The notes beneath the pieces are model-generated. The model did no database searches. It had not been told where the DNA came from and worked only from the letters and a program-made list of their open reading frames with translations. A DNA stretch of 64,000 bases from Kitasatospora sp. SUK 42 (lineage in GTDB: Bacteria > Actinomycetota > Actinomycetes > Streptomycetales > Streptomycetaceae): assembly GCF_015776785.2 (NCBI RefSeq), contig NZ_LFMD02000005.1, positions 607,465 to 671,464 of the forward strand, in the 5' to 3' direction. The position numbers were made by a program, and so were the translations under genes. Within the stretch, counting starts at the first letter, position 1. The number at the start of each line of letters is the position of its first letter. Of the stretch, positions 28,334 to 36,785 are shown one piece after another.

Positions 28334-28416
28334 CACCCAGGCCCTTTCCCTGCCGCTCGGCGCGTTCCTTCGGCGCGTCCGGCGACCAGGATCGCGGCCT
28401 CCCCGGGGAGTTGGCC

Positions 28417-28431
28417 AGGGCCCAACGACCC
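28417..28431 (-). promoter_or_regulatory. Candidate DosR/OsdR-like box
   Basis: Read on the minus strand this is GGGTCGTTGGGCCCT. Its right half is identical to the candidate boxes at 33371-33385 and 63100-63114; the left half deviates. It lies 84-98 nt upstream of the HPF-like start. This is the weakest of the three. Confidence 0.28.
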
Positions 28432-28489
28432 CAGCCCGGGGAGTACTCACGGTGAGGGCCTTTCGCGTGCGGGCCCAGGCCGGGGCGTG

Positions 28490-29464
28490 TCAGGGCAGCA
28501 GGAGGACGCGGCCGAGGTTGGCGCGTTCCTCCAGCAGCCGGTGGGCGGTGGCCGCCTCGGCGAGCGGGACGCGGGCGTGCACCGTCGTCGCCAGCCGGCC
28601 GGTCGCGAAGTGCCGGGTGATCTCCTCGACGTCCCGGCGGGCCTGCTCGGGGCGGGCCGCGCGCCAGGCGAGGAGGGAGAAGCCGAGGGCCTCGTTGAGC
28701 CGGAACAGCCGCATGACGGGCACGCTGCCCGGCTGGCCGTCGGCGGCGCCGTACAGCACCACCCGGCCCAGCGGGGCCAGCACCTCGAAGCTGCGCTGGA
28801 GCACGTCGCCGCCGACCGAGTCGAGGACGAGGTCCACGCCGCCCGGCGCGGCCGCGCGGACCCGCTCGGGCCAGTCGGGGGAGCGGTAGTCGACGGCCGC
28901 GTCCGCGCCGAGGGCCCGGACGAAGTCGAGCTTGGCCGCCGAACCGGCGGTGGCGATCACCGTGCCCGCGCCGAGCAGCTTCGCCAGCTGGACGGCCAGG
29001 TGCCCGATGCCGCCGGCGGCGGCGTGGACCAGGACGGTCTCGCCGGCGGCCAGCCGGCCGAGGCGCAGCACTCCCAGGGCGACCGGGCCGCCCAGCGGCA
29101 GCATGCTGGCGGCGCCGAGGTCGAAGCCCGCCGGCACCGGGGCCAGCCAGGCGGCGTCGGCGAGGGCGAACTCGGCGAAGGCGTCCTCGGACAGCGCCGC
29201 GGCCCGCTGCCCGACCAGATCGGCGGAGACGTCGGGGCCGACCGCCTCGACCGTCCCGACGACGTCCCCGGTGAGCACGCCGGGCAACGGGCGGTGGAAG
29301 ACCGAGCCCTCGGGCTCGCCCCGGCGGAACCTGGTGTCCACGAAGTTCGCCCCGATCGCCTCGGCGCGCAGCAGGACCTGGCCCGGCCCGGGCGTCGGGG
29401 TCCCGGCCTCCTCCGGCGTCAGGACCTCGGGGCCGCCGTACTGGTGGTAGCGGACGCGTAGCAT
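28490..29464 (-). CDS. NADPH:quinone oxidoreductase (MDR family)
   Basis: A 324-residue medium-chain dehydrogenase/reductase of the zinc-free quinone oxidoreductase group. It has the GroES-like N-terminal fold (VLLRAEAIGANFVDTRFR), the cofactor loop VLVHAAAGGIGHLAVQLAK at ~143-161, and DLVLDSVGGDV. No Cys/His zinc set is visible. ATG 29464 has GGGAGG upstream. It is divergent from a TetR gene, and the 143-bp intergenic region carries three copies of one palindrome, so it is very likely the regulated target. The likely role is detoxification of quinones or electrophiles. Confidence 0.92.
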   Translation of the reverse strand: MLRVRYHQYGGPEVLTPEEAGTPTPGPGQVLLRAEAIGANFVDTRFRRGEPEGSVFHRPLPGVLTGDVVGTVEAVGPDVSADLVGQRAAALSEDAFAEFALADAAWLAPVPAGFDLGAASMLPLGGPVALGVLRLGRLAAGETVLVHAAAGGIGHLAVQLAKLLGAGTVIATAGSAAKLDFVRALGADAAVDYRSPDWPERVRAAAPGGVDLVLDSVGGDVLQRSFEVLAPLGRVVLYGAADGQPGSVPVMRLFRLNEALGFSLLAWRAARPEQARRDVEEITRHFATGRLATTVHARVPLAEAATAHRLLEERANLGRVLLLP

Positions 29465-29498
29465 CGGTGCCTCCCTCGACGGGGCCGGCCCGGAACGA

Positions 29499-29516
29499 AC
29501 TGGACCGGCGGTCAGC
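29499..29516. promoter_or_regulatory. TetR operator, copy 1 (imperfect)
   Basis: ACTGGACCG followed by one base and CGGTCAG, an imperfect version of the palindrome at 29533-29551, placed 35 nt before the oxidoreductase start. Confidence 0.6.
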
Positions 29517-29532
29517 TTTCACTCGGGACCGT

Positions 29533-29551
29533 ACTGGACCGCCGGTCCAGT
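29533..29551. promoter_or_regulatory. TetR operator, copy 2 (perfect)
   Basis: A perfect 19-bp palindrome, ACTGGACCGCCGGTCCAGT, near the centre of the divergent promoter region. Confidence 0.8.
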
Positions 29552-29594
29552 TGTCCACGGGAAGCGGGCCGAACACGGGACACGAAACGAAAGG

Positions 29595-29607
29595 GGACCG
29601 GCGGTCC
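29595..29607. promoter_or_regulatory. TetR operator, copy 3, abutting the TetR start
   Basis: A perfect 13-bp palindrome, GGACCGGCGGTCC, ends one base before ATG 29608. It is the core of the same motif. Repressor bound here would block the translation start region of its own gene. Confidence 0.65.
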
Positions 29608-30204
29608 ATGTCCGAAGGCAGGCGCGAGCGCGCCGACGCGGTCCGCAACCGACGCGCGATCCTGCGCGCCACCGAGGAACTCCTCGCCGGGCGCCGGCCC
29701 GAGCAGATCTCGATGGAGCAGATCGCGGCCGCCGCGGGGGTGGGCAAGGGCACCGTCTTCCACCGCTTCGGCAGCCGGACGGGCCTGATGCTCGCACTGA
29801 TGCGGGAGCGGGCACTCGACCTGGACGAGGCCGTCCGCAGCGGACCTCCGCCGCTCGGCCCGGGCGCCCCGGCCCGGGAGCGGCTGTACGCCTTCCTGGA
29901 CGCCGTGGTCGAGGTGGTCGGCCGCAACAAGAGCCTGCTGGCCGAGCTCGACCACGCCGCCGGCACCGCCGCACCGTCCACCGGGGAGGCCCCGCCCACC
30001 GCGCACCCGGTCTACCTGGGCTGGCACGCCCACCTCAGCGCGCTGCTCGCCGAACTGCGCCCGGACCTGGACACCGAACTGGTCGCCCACCTGCTGCTCG
30101 GCTCGCTCCAGAGCAACCCGCTCCTGCGGCTGCTGGAGCAGGGCGAGGGCCGGCGGATCGCCGGGACGCTGCGGGATGTCGCCGGCGCCCTGGTGGACCG
30201 CTGA
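29608..30204 (+). CDS. TetR-family repressor
   Basis: A 198-residue TetR regulator with a clear helix-turn-helix (EQISMEQIAAAAGVGKGTVF, ~32-51) and an alpha-helical ligand domain. ATG 29608 is chosen because the conserved N-terminal helix begins shortly after it; the frame extends upstream through the operators, which makes earlier starts unlikely. It is divergent from the quinone oxidoreductase, with three operator copies between them, so it should repress both genes until an electrophile or quinone binds. Confidence 0.92.
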   Translation: MSEGRRERADAVRNRRAILRATEELLAGRRPEQISMEQIAAAAGVGKGTVFHRFGSRTGLMLALMRERALDLDEAVRSGPPPLGPGAPARERLYAFLDAVVEVVGRNKSLLAELDHAAGTAAPSTGEAPPTAHPVYLGWHAHLSALLAELRPDLDTELVAHLLLGSLQSNPLLRLLEQGEGRRIAGTLRDVAGALVDR

Positions 30205-30402
30205 CCCGGCCCCGGTGGGTTCGGGTGGGCCGATCGGGCGAGGGCGCGGAGCGCCGCGCCGATGCGGCCCCCACGGTGGGCCTCGCCGCCTACCGTGGGG
30301 CGGGATCACTCCGCCCCCGCGGCCTCGCGCCTGACACGCGGTCGGAGACCACGACCGCGCCGGCCCGCCGGAGGCCGCGCGGAAGGCCGGGAGGAGGGGC
30401 GC

Positions 30403-31542
30403 TTGCGGAGGCGGTCCGTGCGGTCGGTGGAGGCGCAGCAGCAGCCGATGCCGGCGCTGATCCGGTACAGCCACCGCGCCTGGCTGGTGCCCGCGGTGCT
30501 GCTGGCCGCGGTCATCGGGGTGGACGCGGCCACACCCCGCTCCTTCGCGTCCGTGAGCTGGCTGGTGATGGTCCCGGTGGCCGCCGCCGCGCTCTGCGGC
30601 CCGTGGGTCACCGCGCTGTTCTCCTGCCTCTCGATCGTCGCCTACCCCGGCCTCGACAACGTCTGGGCCAAGGCCCAGGGGATCGAGGACTTCCTCCTGG
30701 TGCTCGCCGGGGCCGTCCTCGCGGTGCCGCTCAGCGTCTTCCGGGCGCAGGCCGCCGCGTACGTCCGCCATCTGCGGGGCGCTGCCGAGACCACCCGGGA
30801 GGTGGTGCTGCGGCCGGTACCGCCGGGCTGGGGCGGAGTGGACTCGGCGGCGCGCTACCTGGCCGCCGACGTCGAGGCCCGGGTGGGCGGCGACTTCTAC
30901 GACGTCCTGGCCACCCCCTACGGCGCGCGGGTCATCCTCGGTGACGTCCAGGGGAAGGGACTGCCGGCGGTCTCCACCGCGGCGGCCCTGGTCGGCTGCT
31001 TCCGGGAGGCCGCCTTCCACGAGGAGGACCTGGCCACCGTCTCCTCCTGGATGGAGGAGCGGCTGCACCGGCAGAACCAGCTGGCCGTCCGGCTGGGCGC
31101 CGAGGACGAGCGGTTCGCCACGGCGGTGATCATCTGCTTCCCCGCGGACGCGCCGGAGGAGGTCGAGATGGTCAACTTCGGGCACGAAGAGCCGCACGTC
31201 CTGGGCCCCGGCGGCGTACGGCAGGTGCTGTCCGGCGGCGGCGCGCCGATCGGCCTCGCCCGCCTCTCGGGCGGGCTCCCGGAGGTCCGGCGGCTGCGCC
31301 TGGGAGCGGACGAGACCATCCTGATCGTCTCCGACGGCGTGACCGAGGCCCGCGACCGGCAGGGCGCCTTCTTCGCCCTCCGCGCGCACCTGGACGGGCT
31401 GCTCGGCACGCGCGGGGCGACCGACCCCGAGTACCTGGTGGACGAGGTCGCCTCCGCCGTCGTCCGGCACACCGGCGGCCACCTGCGGGACGACACCGCG
31501 CTGCTCGCCGTCCGGCGTCTCCCCCGGGCGCCACGCGGCTGA
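30403..31542 (+). CDS. Membrane-anchored PP2C/SpoIIE-type phosphatase
   Basis: A 379-residue protein. TTG 30403 follows GAGGAGGGG; later in-frame GTG or ATG starts are possible. Three or four hydrophobic helices at ~25-115 resemble the membrane region of Streptomyces PP2C proteins. The SpoIIE domain follows: VGGDFYDV (~167), LGDVQGKGLPAV, NFGHEEP, VSDGVTEARD and HLRDDTALLAVR. These carry the Asp residues that bind metal. Such phosphatases dephosphorylate anti-anti-sigma factors. No partner is adjacent, but a SigB-type locus lies at 53.5-55.6 kb. Confidence 0.9.
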   Translation: MRRRSVRSVEAQQQPMPALIRYSHRAWLVPAVLLAAVIGVDAATPRSFASVSWLVMVPVAAAALCGPWVTALFSCLSIVAYPGLDNVWAKAQGIEDFLLVLAGAVLAVPLSVFRAQAAAYVRHLRGAAETTREVVLRPVPPGWGGVDSAARYLAADVEARVGGDFYDVLATPYGARVILGDVQGKGLPAVSTAAALVGCFREAAFHEEDLATVSSWMEERLHRQNQLAVRLGAEDERFATAVIICFPADAPEEVEMVNFGHEEPHVLGPGGVRQVLSGGGAPIGLARLSGGLPEVRRLRLGADETILIVSDGVTEARDRQGAFFALRAHLDGLLGTRGATDPEYLVDEVASAVVRHTGGHLRDDTALLAVRRLPRAPRG

Positions 31543-31556
31543 GCCCACTCGTGGGC
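31543..31556. terminator. Short convergent hairpin
   Basis: GCCCAC-TC-GTGGGC directly follows the phosphatase stop, before the convergent DUF302 gene. Short, but well placed. Confidence 0.35.
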
Positions 31557-31570
31557 CTGTCCGGGGCCGG

Positions 31571-31963
31571 TCAGCTCCGCAGGGAGTCGAGCGCCGCGCC
31601 CAGCCGCCGGGCGGCCTCGTCCGCGACCTCGTCCAGCCCGCCGCCGGGGCCCGCCAGGGTGACCAGCATCTGCGGGTCCACGGCCTCGACCACCGTGGCG
31701 TCACCATCCGCCCGGACGACCACGTTGCAGGGCAGCAGCAGCCCGATCCGGCGGTCGGCCCGCAGCGCCCGGTGGGCGAGGCCGGGGTTGCAGGCGCCGA
31801 GGATCAGGTAGTCCTCCAGCTCCTCGCCGAGCTTCTCGCGCAGGGTCGCCCGGACGTCGATGGTGGTCAGGACACCGAAGCCCTGCTCCTTCAGCGCGGC
31901 GGTGACGGCCTCCACCGCCTGCGGGAACGGCCGGTCGAGCCGGACGCCGAGACCGTAGTCCAC
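31571..31963 (-). CDS. DUF302 family protein
   Basis: A 130-residue protein matching DUF302: IDVRATLREKLGEELEDYLILGACNPGLAHRAL near the middle, then GLLLPCNVVVR, then VEAVDPQM. The family is a small alpha/beta fold of unknown function, often found with metal and redox stress genes. GTG 31963 has GAGGAGG upstream. It lies 72 nt downstream of the ThrE-like gene on the same strand, so an operon is possible. The invariant Cys residues of GACNPG and LPCNV are present. Confidence 0.88.
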   Translation of the reverse strand: MDYGLGVRLDRPFPQAVEAVTAALKEQGFGVLTTIDVRATLREKLGEELEDYLILGACNPGLAHRALRADRRIGLLLPCNVVVRADGDATVVEAVDPQMLVTLAGPGGGLDEVADEAARRLGAALDSLRS

Positions 31964-32035
31964 GATTCCTCCTCGAAGTGCCCCGTGCCCCGGCCAGTAT
32001 CGGCTTCCGCGGCGGCGGGCGCCCGTCGGGGCCCG

Positions 32036-33289
32036 TCAGGCCCGCGGCTGGAGGACGGCGAACGAGGGGCGCGGGATCCGGCTGATCACCGAGCCGATCA
32101 GGGTGCCGATCGACACCCCGAACACCGCCGACACGGCGGCCAGGAGCGACTGCGCGCCGTTGCCGACCTCGATCTGCGCGGTGTTGAGCAGGCCGAAGGA
32201 GCCCGGCACCACGATCCAGAACGCGGGCAGGTAGAGCACCTGCCAGAGCGGACTGCCCGGCAGCCAGTGCACCACGGTGGCCGCCGCCCCGGCGGCGGCC
32301 GCACCGGCCAGCCCGCCGATCGCCGCGCCGTGGACCGAGCCCACCGCCACCTGGACGGTGACGCTGACCGCGATCACCGCGACGATCCACGGAATCGCCG
32401 GCGGAGGGGTGTGCACATTGATCACGAGGCCGGCCACGGCGATCGCCAGCCCCACCCCGATGACCCACCAACTCGGCTTCGCGACCTGGACGTTGGCCAG
32501 GGCGGTGGCCGGCATGCCGATCGCGGTCGCGGCGGCGGCCACCCCGGCGAGGAACAGCGCGAGCTGCACCGCGCCCGACACCAGCCGGGCGCTCCCCGCG
32601 CTGGCGGCGCCCGCGGCTATCTCGGACAGCCCCGTGACCAGCAGCCCGCCCGGTAGAAGGATCGCCAGGGTGGCCACGATGGTGCGCAGCGGCCCCTCCA
32701 GCAGCGAGGCCCGCGCGAGCGACAGGACCAGCAGTGCGACCAGGAACCCGGCCGTGACGGGCAGCAGCGGCCGCAGGTACGGCAGCCGGCGCGCCAGCAT
32801 CGTCAGCCCCACCACGATCAGCGAACCGACCCCGGCCACCAGCACGTTCGCCACCACGGGCTGGAGGAAGATGCAGACGCCCACCCCGACCGGCAGCATC
32901 CCGAGGTCCGCGACCCAGGCGGGCCAGCGGGCCGGCGCCCGGCGGATCCGGTCCAGTTCGGCCAGCGCCCGCGGCCCGTCGAGCGAGCCCGTGCGCAGCC
33001 GGTGCACCAGGTGGAGCACGTCCGCGGTCTGTTCGAACCGGAGCGTACCGCCGACCGGTTGGAACCGGGTGGCCTCCTCCGCGCTCAGTGCGACGAACAG
33101 TCCGTTGGTCAACGCGGCGACCCGTACGTCCGGAGCCCCCAACGCCCGCCCCAGCCCGTGCAGTTCCTCCTCGACGTCATGGACGGGAAGGCCGCCGCCC
33201 AGCAGGGCCTCGCCCAGTTCGAGCAGCAGGCGGCGGAGCGGGTCCGCCGGGGCCTCAGGGCCCCGGAATGATGGAGACTTGCTAGACAT
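32036..33289 (-). CDS. ThrE-family threonine/serine exporter
   Basis: A 417-residue membrane protein with a cytoplasmic N-terminal region (~1-140; LLLELGEALLGGGLPVHDVEEEL) and about ten hydrophobic helices, the layout of fused ThrE exporters (Corynebacterium type, which export Thr and Ser). ATG 33289 lacks a clear RBS; the start is tentative. It is divergent from the P1B-5 ATPase across 158 bp containing a candidate DosR-like box, and may be followed by DUF302 in one transcript. The substrate here is not shown by sequence. Confidence 0.85.
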   Translation of the reverse strand: MSSKSPSFRGPEAPADPLRRLLLELGEALLGGGLPVHDVEEELHGLGRALGAPDVRVAALTNGLFVALSAEEATRFQPVGGTLRFEQTADVLHLVHRLRTGSLDGPRALAELDRIRRAPARWPAWVADLGMLPVGVGVCIFLQPVVANVLVAGVGSLIVVGLTMLARRLPYLRPLLPVTAGFLVALLVLSLARASLLEGPLRTIVATLAILLPGGLLVTGLSEIAAGAASAGSARLVSGAVQLALFLAGVAAAATAIGMPATALANVQVAKPSWWVIGVGLAIAVAGLVINVHTPPPAIPWIVAVIAVSVTVQVAVGSVHGAAIGGLAGAAAAGAAATVVHWLPGSPLWQVLYLPAFWIVVPGSFGLLNTAQIEVGNGAQSLLAAVSAVFGVSIGTLIGSVISRIPRPSFAVLQPRA

Positions 33290-33370
33290 GGCAGGTATCG
33301 TCCCATCCCGTCCGAATCGGTCCGACTCTGCCCCGGTCTGATCGTCCGGCCCCTCCGGCCCCCGCGGCCC

Positions 33371-33385
33371 GGGACCAGCGGCCCT
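33371..33385. promoter_or_regulatory. Candidate DosR/OsdR-like box
   Basis: GGGACCAGCGGCCCT, a near-palindrome with a 3-nt centre, 63 nt upstream of the ATPase start, in the region shared with the divergent ThrE-like gene. It matches GGGGCCATCGGCCCT at 63100-63114 in both halves bar one base. Confidence 0.4.
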
Positions 33386-33447
33386 ACCCTCGGCGGCGCC
33401 CGTCGGCGCAGAGTGGAAGGACGGTGTGCTGCCGAAGGGAGCCTGTC

Positions 33448-35802
33448 GTGGACCGCCCTCAAGACCGCCCTCAAGACCGCCCGCAGAACGAGGACCGAAG
33501 CACCGCTCCGGGGACGCTCCTCGCCCGGCGCGTGGAGCCCTTCCTGCTGGTGGCGACGCTCGGCGCGCTGGCCGCCGGGGGAGTCGCCTGGCTGGTCGGA
33601 GCGGGGACGGCGGCCGACGCCTGCTGGGCCGCCGGGACGGTCGCCGCCGTGCTCCCCGCCCTGTACTGGGTCTACGACGCGCTGCGCCGCGGCCGCGCGG
33701 GCGTCGACCTGATCGCCGTCCTGGCGCTGGTCGGCACCCTGGCCACCGGCGAGTACCTGGCGGGCGCGCTGATCGCGGTGATGCTGGCCACCGGCCGCTG
33801 GCTGGACGCGGCGGCCGAACGCCGCGCCGCGCGGGACCTGCACGCCCTGGTGAGCAACGCCCCGCGCTCCGCCCGGCGGCGCACCGGCGCCGGGCTGGAG
33901 ACCGTGCCGCTGGACGAGGTGTGCCCCGGCGACCTGCTCGTGGTCGGGCCCGGTGAGGCCGTCCCGGTGGACGGGCGGATCGCATCGCACGCGGCGGTGC
34001 TGGACGAGTCGGCGCTGACCGGCGAGTCCGTGCCGGTGGAGCGGCCCGTGGACGACCGGGCCCGCAGCGGGGCCGTCAACGTCTCCGGCGCCTTCGATCT
34101 GAGGGCCACCGCCACGGCCGAGGACAGCACCTACGCGGAGATCGTCCGGCTCACCGAGCAGGCCGGGGAGGAGAGCTCCCCGACCGTACGGCTGGCGGAC
34201 CGCTACGCCGCCTGGTTCCTGCCGCTCTCCCTCACGGCCGCCGCCCTCGCCTGGCTGCTGTCCGGGGACGTGGTGCGGGCGGTCGCGGTGCTGGTGGTCG
34301 CCACCCCGTGCCCGCTGCTGCTGGCCGCGCCGGTCGCGGTGGTCTCCGGCATCTCCCGGGCGGCGCGGCGCGGGGTGATCGTCCGGGACGGCGCGGCGCT
34401 GGAGACGCTCGGCCGGGCCCGTACCGTCGCGCTGGACAAGACCGGCACGCTCACCGGCGGGCGGCCCCGGGTCCTGGACGTGGTCGCCGCGCCCGGCCGC
34501 GGCTCCGGTCAGGTGCTGGCGCTGGCGGCCTCCGTCGACCAGTACTCCAACCACGTGCTGGGGGAGGCGATCGTCGCCGAGGCCCGGCGGCGCGGCCTGG
34601 AGCTGCGGCCCGCGAGCGAGGTGACCGAGGACCCCGGGCGCGGGCTCATCGGGCGGGTGGACGGCCGGCGGGTGAGCGTGGGCCAGCACGAGGCCGAGGT
34701 CTGGCCCGCCTGGGCGCAGGCCGTCCGCAACCGCTCCGCGCTGGACGGCGCCGCCGTCGCCTGGCTGGCGGTGGACGGCGAGGTCGCGGGCGCGGTGCTG
34801 CTGCGCGACCCGCTGCGGCACGACGCGCCCCGGACGGTCCAGCGGCTGCGCGACGCGGGCGTCACCCGGCTGGTCATGCTCACCGGGGACCGCCCCGAGC
34901 CCGCCCGGGCGATCGCGGCCACGGTGGGCCTGGACGAGGTGCGCGCCCAGCTGTCCCCGGCCGGCAAGGAGGCCGCGGTCCGGGCCGAGCGGGAACGCGC
35001 GGTGACCGTGATGGTCGGCGACGGCGTCAACGACGCTCCGGCGCTGGCCGCCGCGGACGTGGGCGTCGCGATGGGCGCCCGCGGCACCGGGGCCTCGGCC
35101 CAGGCGGCGGACGTCGTGCTGACCACCGACCGGGTGGACCGGCTGGCCGACGCCGCCCAGATCGCCGGCCGCTCCCGCCGGATCGCGGTGCAGAGCGCCG
35201 CCGGCGGCATGGCCCTGTCCGGCGCCGCCATGGTCGCCGCGGCCCTCGGCTGGCTGCCGCCCGCCGCCGGCGCGCTGTTGCAGGAGGCCATCGACGTCGC
35301 GGTGATCCTCAACGCCCTGCGGGCGCTGCGGCCGGGCCGCCGGGAGGGGGCCCCGGAGCTGGGGGAGGAGGCGGAGGAGCTGGTGCGCCGCTTCGAGGCG
35401 GAGCACGGCGAGCTGCGCGAGGTGGTCGAGGCCGTCCGGGAGGCCGCCGACCTGCTGGGCCGGCCGGAGGACCCGCGCGCCCTGACGGCCGTGCGCCGGG
35501 TGGACCGGCTGCTGACCGACCGCCTGCTGCCGCACGAGCGGGCGGAGGAGCGGGAACTGTATCCGGCGCTCGCCGCGAGCCTGGGCGGGCCGGAGGTGAC
35601 GGCCACGATGAGCCGGGGCCACACCGAGATCCACCGGCTCGCCGAGCGGATCGGCACCCACCTGGAGCTGGCGGGCGCCGACCGGGACCGGGTCGACCCC
35701 GCCCAGGTCGACGACCTGCGGGCCACCCTGTACGGGCTGCACGGGGTGCTGCGGCTGCACTTCGCGCAGGAGGAGGAGCAGTACTTCGCGCTGGCGGACT
35801 GA
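33448..35802 (+). CDS. P1B-5-type metal ATPase with C-terminal hemerythrin domain
   Basis: A 784-residue P-type ATPase that pumps a transition metal out of the cell. The transmembrane ion motif is TPCP (VVATPCPLLLAAPVA, ~287-301), where Cu pumps have CPC. The actuator has LTGESVP, the phosphorylation site is DKTGTLTG, and the hinge is MVGDGVNDAPALA. After ~645 a helical HHE domain follows with EAEHGEL, PHERAEERELYP, RGHTEIHRL and LHFAQEEEQYF, the iron-binding His/Glu set. TPC plus a C-terminal hemerythrin defines the P1B-5 group, linked to Ni/Fe export and iron or oxygen sensing. No N-terminal metal-binding domain is present. GTG 33448 is chosen because AAGGGAG lies 7 nt upstream. Confidence 0.93.
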   Translation: MDRPQDRPQDRPQNEDRSTAPGTLLARRVEPFLLVATLGALAAGGVAWLVGAGTAADACWAAGTVAAVLPALYWVYDALRRGRAGVDLIAVLALVGTLATGEYLAGALIAVMLATGRWLDAAAERRAARDLHALVSNAPRSARRRTGAGLETVPLDEVCPGDLLVVGPGEAVPVDGRIASHAAVLDESALTGESVPVERPVDDRARSGAVNVSGAFDLRATATAEDSTYAEIVRLTEQAGEESSPTVRLADRYAAWFLPLSLTAAALAWLLSGDVVRAVAVLVVATPCPLLLAAPVAVVSGISRAARRGVIVRDGAALETLGRARTVALDKTGTLTGGRPRVLDVVAAPGRGSGQVLALAASVDQYSNHVLGEAIVAEARRRGLELRPASEVTEDPGRGLIGRVDGRRVSVGQHEAEVWPAWAQAVRNRSALDGAAVAWLAVDGEVAGAVLLRDPLRHDAPRTVQRLRDAGVTRLVMLTGDRPEPARAIAATVGLDEVRAQLSPAGKEAAVRAERERAVTVMVGDGVNDAPALAAADVGVAMGARGTGASAQAADVVLTTDRVDRLADAAQIAGRSRRIAVQSAAGGMALSGAAMVAAALGWLPPAAGALLQEAIDVAVILNALRALRPGRREGAPELGEEAEELVRRFEAEHGELREVVEAVREAADLLGRPEDPRALTAVRRVDRLLTDRLLPHERAEERELYPALAASLGGPEVTATMSRGHTEIHRLAERIGTHLELAGADRDRVDPAQVDDLRATLYGLHGVLRLHFAQEEEQYFALAD
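33451..33486 (+). repeat. Three 12-nt tandem repeats encoding (DRPQ)3
   Basis: GACCGCCCTCAA occurs twice, then a variant GACCGCCCGCAG, encoding a hydrophilic DRPQ repeat at the extreme N terminus of the ATPase. It may vary between strains by slippage. Confidence 0.8.
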
Positions 35803-35820
35803 ACCGCCGCTACGGGACGG

Positions 35821-36501
35821 TCAGTTGACGTAGACCGCCGGTGCGCTCGGCTGGCCGGTGTCGGCGACCGGCCCGTACGCGGCGGAGAAGTACCCGTCGG
35901 CGGGGCACAGTCCGGAGCCTCCGCTCTTGGCGAAGTGCTCGTTGACGAAGGCCAGTCCGTGCGCGGTGTTGTCGGCGCTGCCGGTGAACGCGCCGCTGAG
36001 CTGGTAGGTGCAGGTGATGGCGCCGAACCAGCTGTTGAGCACGGCGGTGGCCTGGATCGGCCCGGCGCCGCCGCCGGTGAGGGTGACGGGCAGGCCGGCG
36101 CCGTCGTCGACCGTGACGCCGTAGGGGAGGGTGTCGACCGTCAGGCTCTGTACCGAGGTGACGCCGGTGACGTTGCTGGTGCAGTCGCCGAAGGTGAGCC
36201 CGGTCAGGGACTCGGTCGCGGTGCCGGGCGCCGCCGGGTTGGTCAGCACCGTCGCGGAGAGCTGGGAGGTGGCGCAGGTGACCCCGGTGGTGCTGGTCGC
36301 GGTCGAGTAGAAGGTGGCGGAGGTGTTCGCGGCGAGCGGCGCGGCGAGCGCGTCGCCCGCCGCCACGGCGGTGCCTCCCGCGCTCCCGGCGGTCAGCACC
36401 GGGACGGCGGAGTCACCCGGGGCGGCGGAGGCGGGGACCGCGGTCACCAGGGCGAGCGCGGCGACGGCGGCGGACACGACGGAGTGAGGGCGTATGCGCA
36501 T
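35821..36501 (-). CDS. Secreted protein of unknown function
   Basis: A 226-residue exported protein. The N terminus MRIRPHSVVSAAVAALALV, ending VPASAAPG, is a Sec signal peptide, cut near residue 27. The mature part is rich in Thr, Ser, Ala and Gly, has few charges, and contains five Cys residues (for example VTCATSQ, GDCTSN, ITCTYQ, GLCPAD), suggesting a disulfide-stabilised beta fold. Similar small secreted Streptomyces proteins have no known role. It is convergent with the ATPase (18-nt gap) and divergent from the exported hydrolase. Confidence 0.8.
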   Translation of the reverse strand: MRIRPHSVVSAAVAALALVTAVPASAAPGDSAVPVLTAGSAGGTAVAAGDALAAPLAANTSATFYSTATSTTGVTCATSQLSATVLTNPAAPGTATESLTGLTFGDCTSNVTGVTSVQSLTVDTLPYGVTVDDGAGLPVTLTGGGAGPIQATAVLNSWFGAITCTYQLSGAFTGSADNTAHGLAFVNEHFAKSGGSGLCPADGYFSAAYGPVADTGQPSAPAVYVN

Positions 36502-36628
36502 GGGAAAGCCTCTTCCTCGGTGAGGGGGGCGAGAAGACGAACTTCCACTGCTCCCGGCAGGTGGGGGATCGGGGGAGCTGACTACGTTCTAGGACCGTGT
36601 CGATGGCCCGTCAAGCGGCCGCGTCGAA

Positions 36629-36651
36629 CTTGTTGACGAAACGTCAACAAG
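36629..36651. promoter_or_regulatory. 10-bp perfect inverted repeat, candidate operator
   Basis: CTTGTTGACG-AAA-CGTCAACAAG lies between two divergent genes for secreted proteins, 135 nt before the hydrolase start. The left arm contains a TTGACG -35-like sequence. No regulator gene is adjacent. Confidence 0.5.
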
Positions 36652-36785
36652 AGCTCCCCGATCGCCGCCGGTCATCGCGTGACGGCGCCCTGTCAGCGAG
36701 CGGACAGCGGTCCGCCGGTGACCTGACAGCGCAGGGCGGAAGACTCCGTGACGCCCGATCAGAAGATCAACAGAGAGAGTCGCCC

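Noticed and set aside
30205..30402. GGGCCGATCGGGC near 30225 as a fourth dormancy box before the PP2C gene
   Set aside because: The right half does not match the inverted GGCCCT half-site of the other three.
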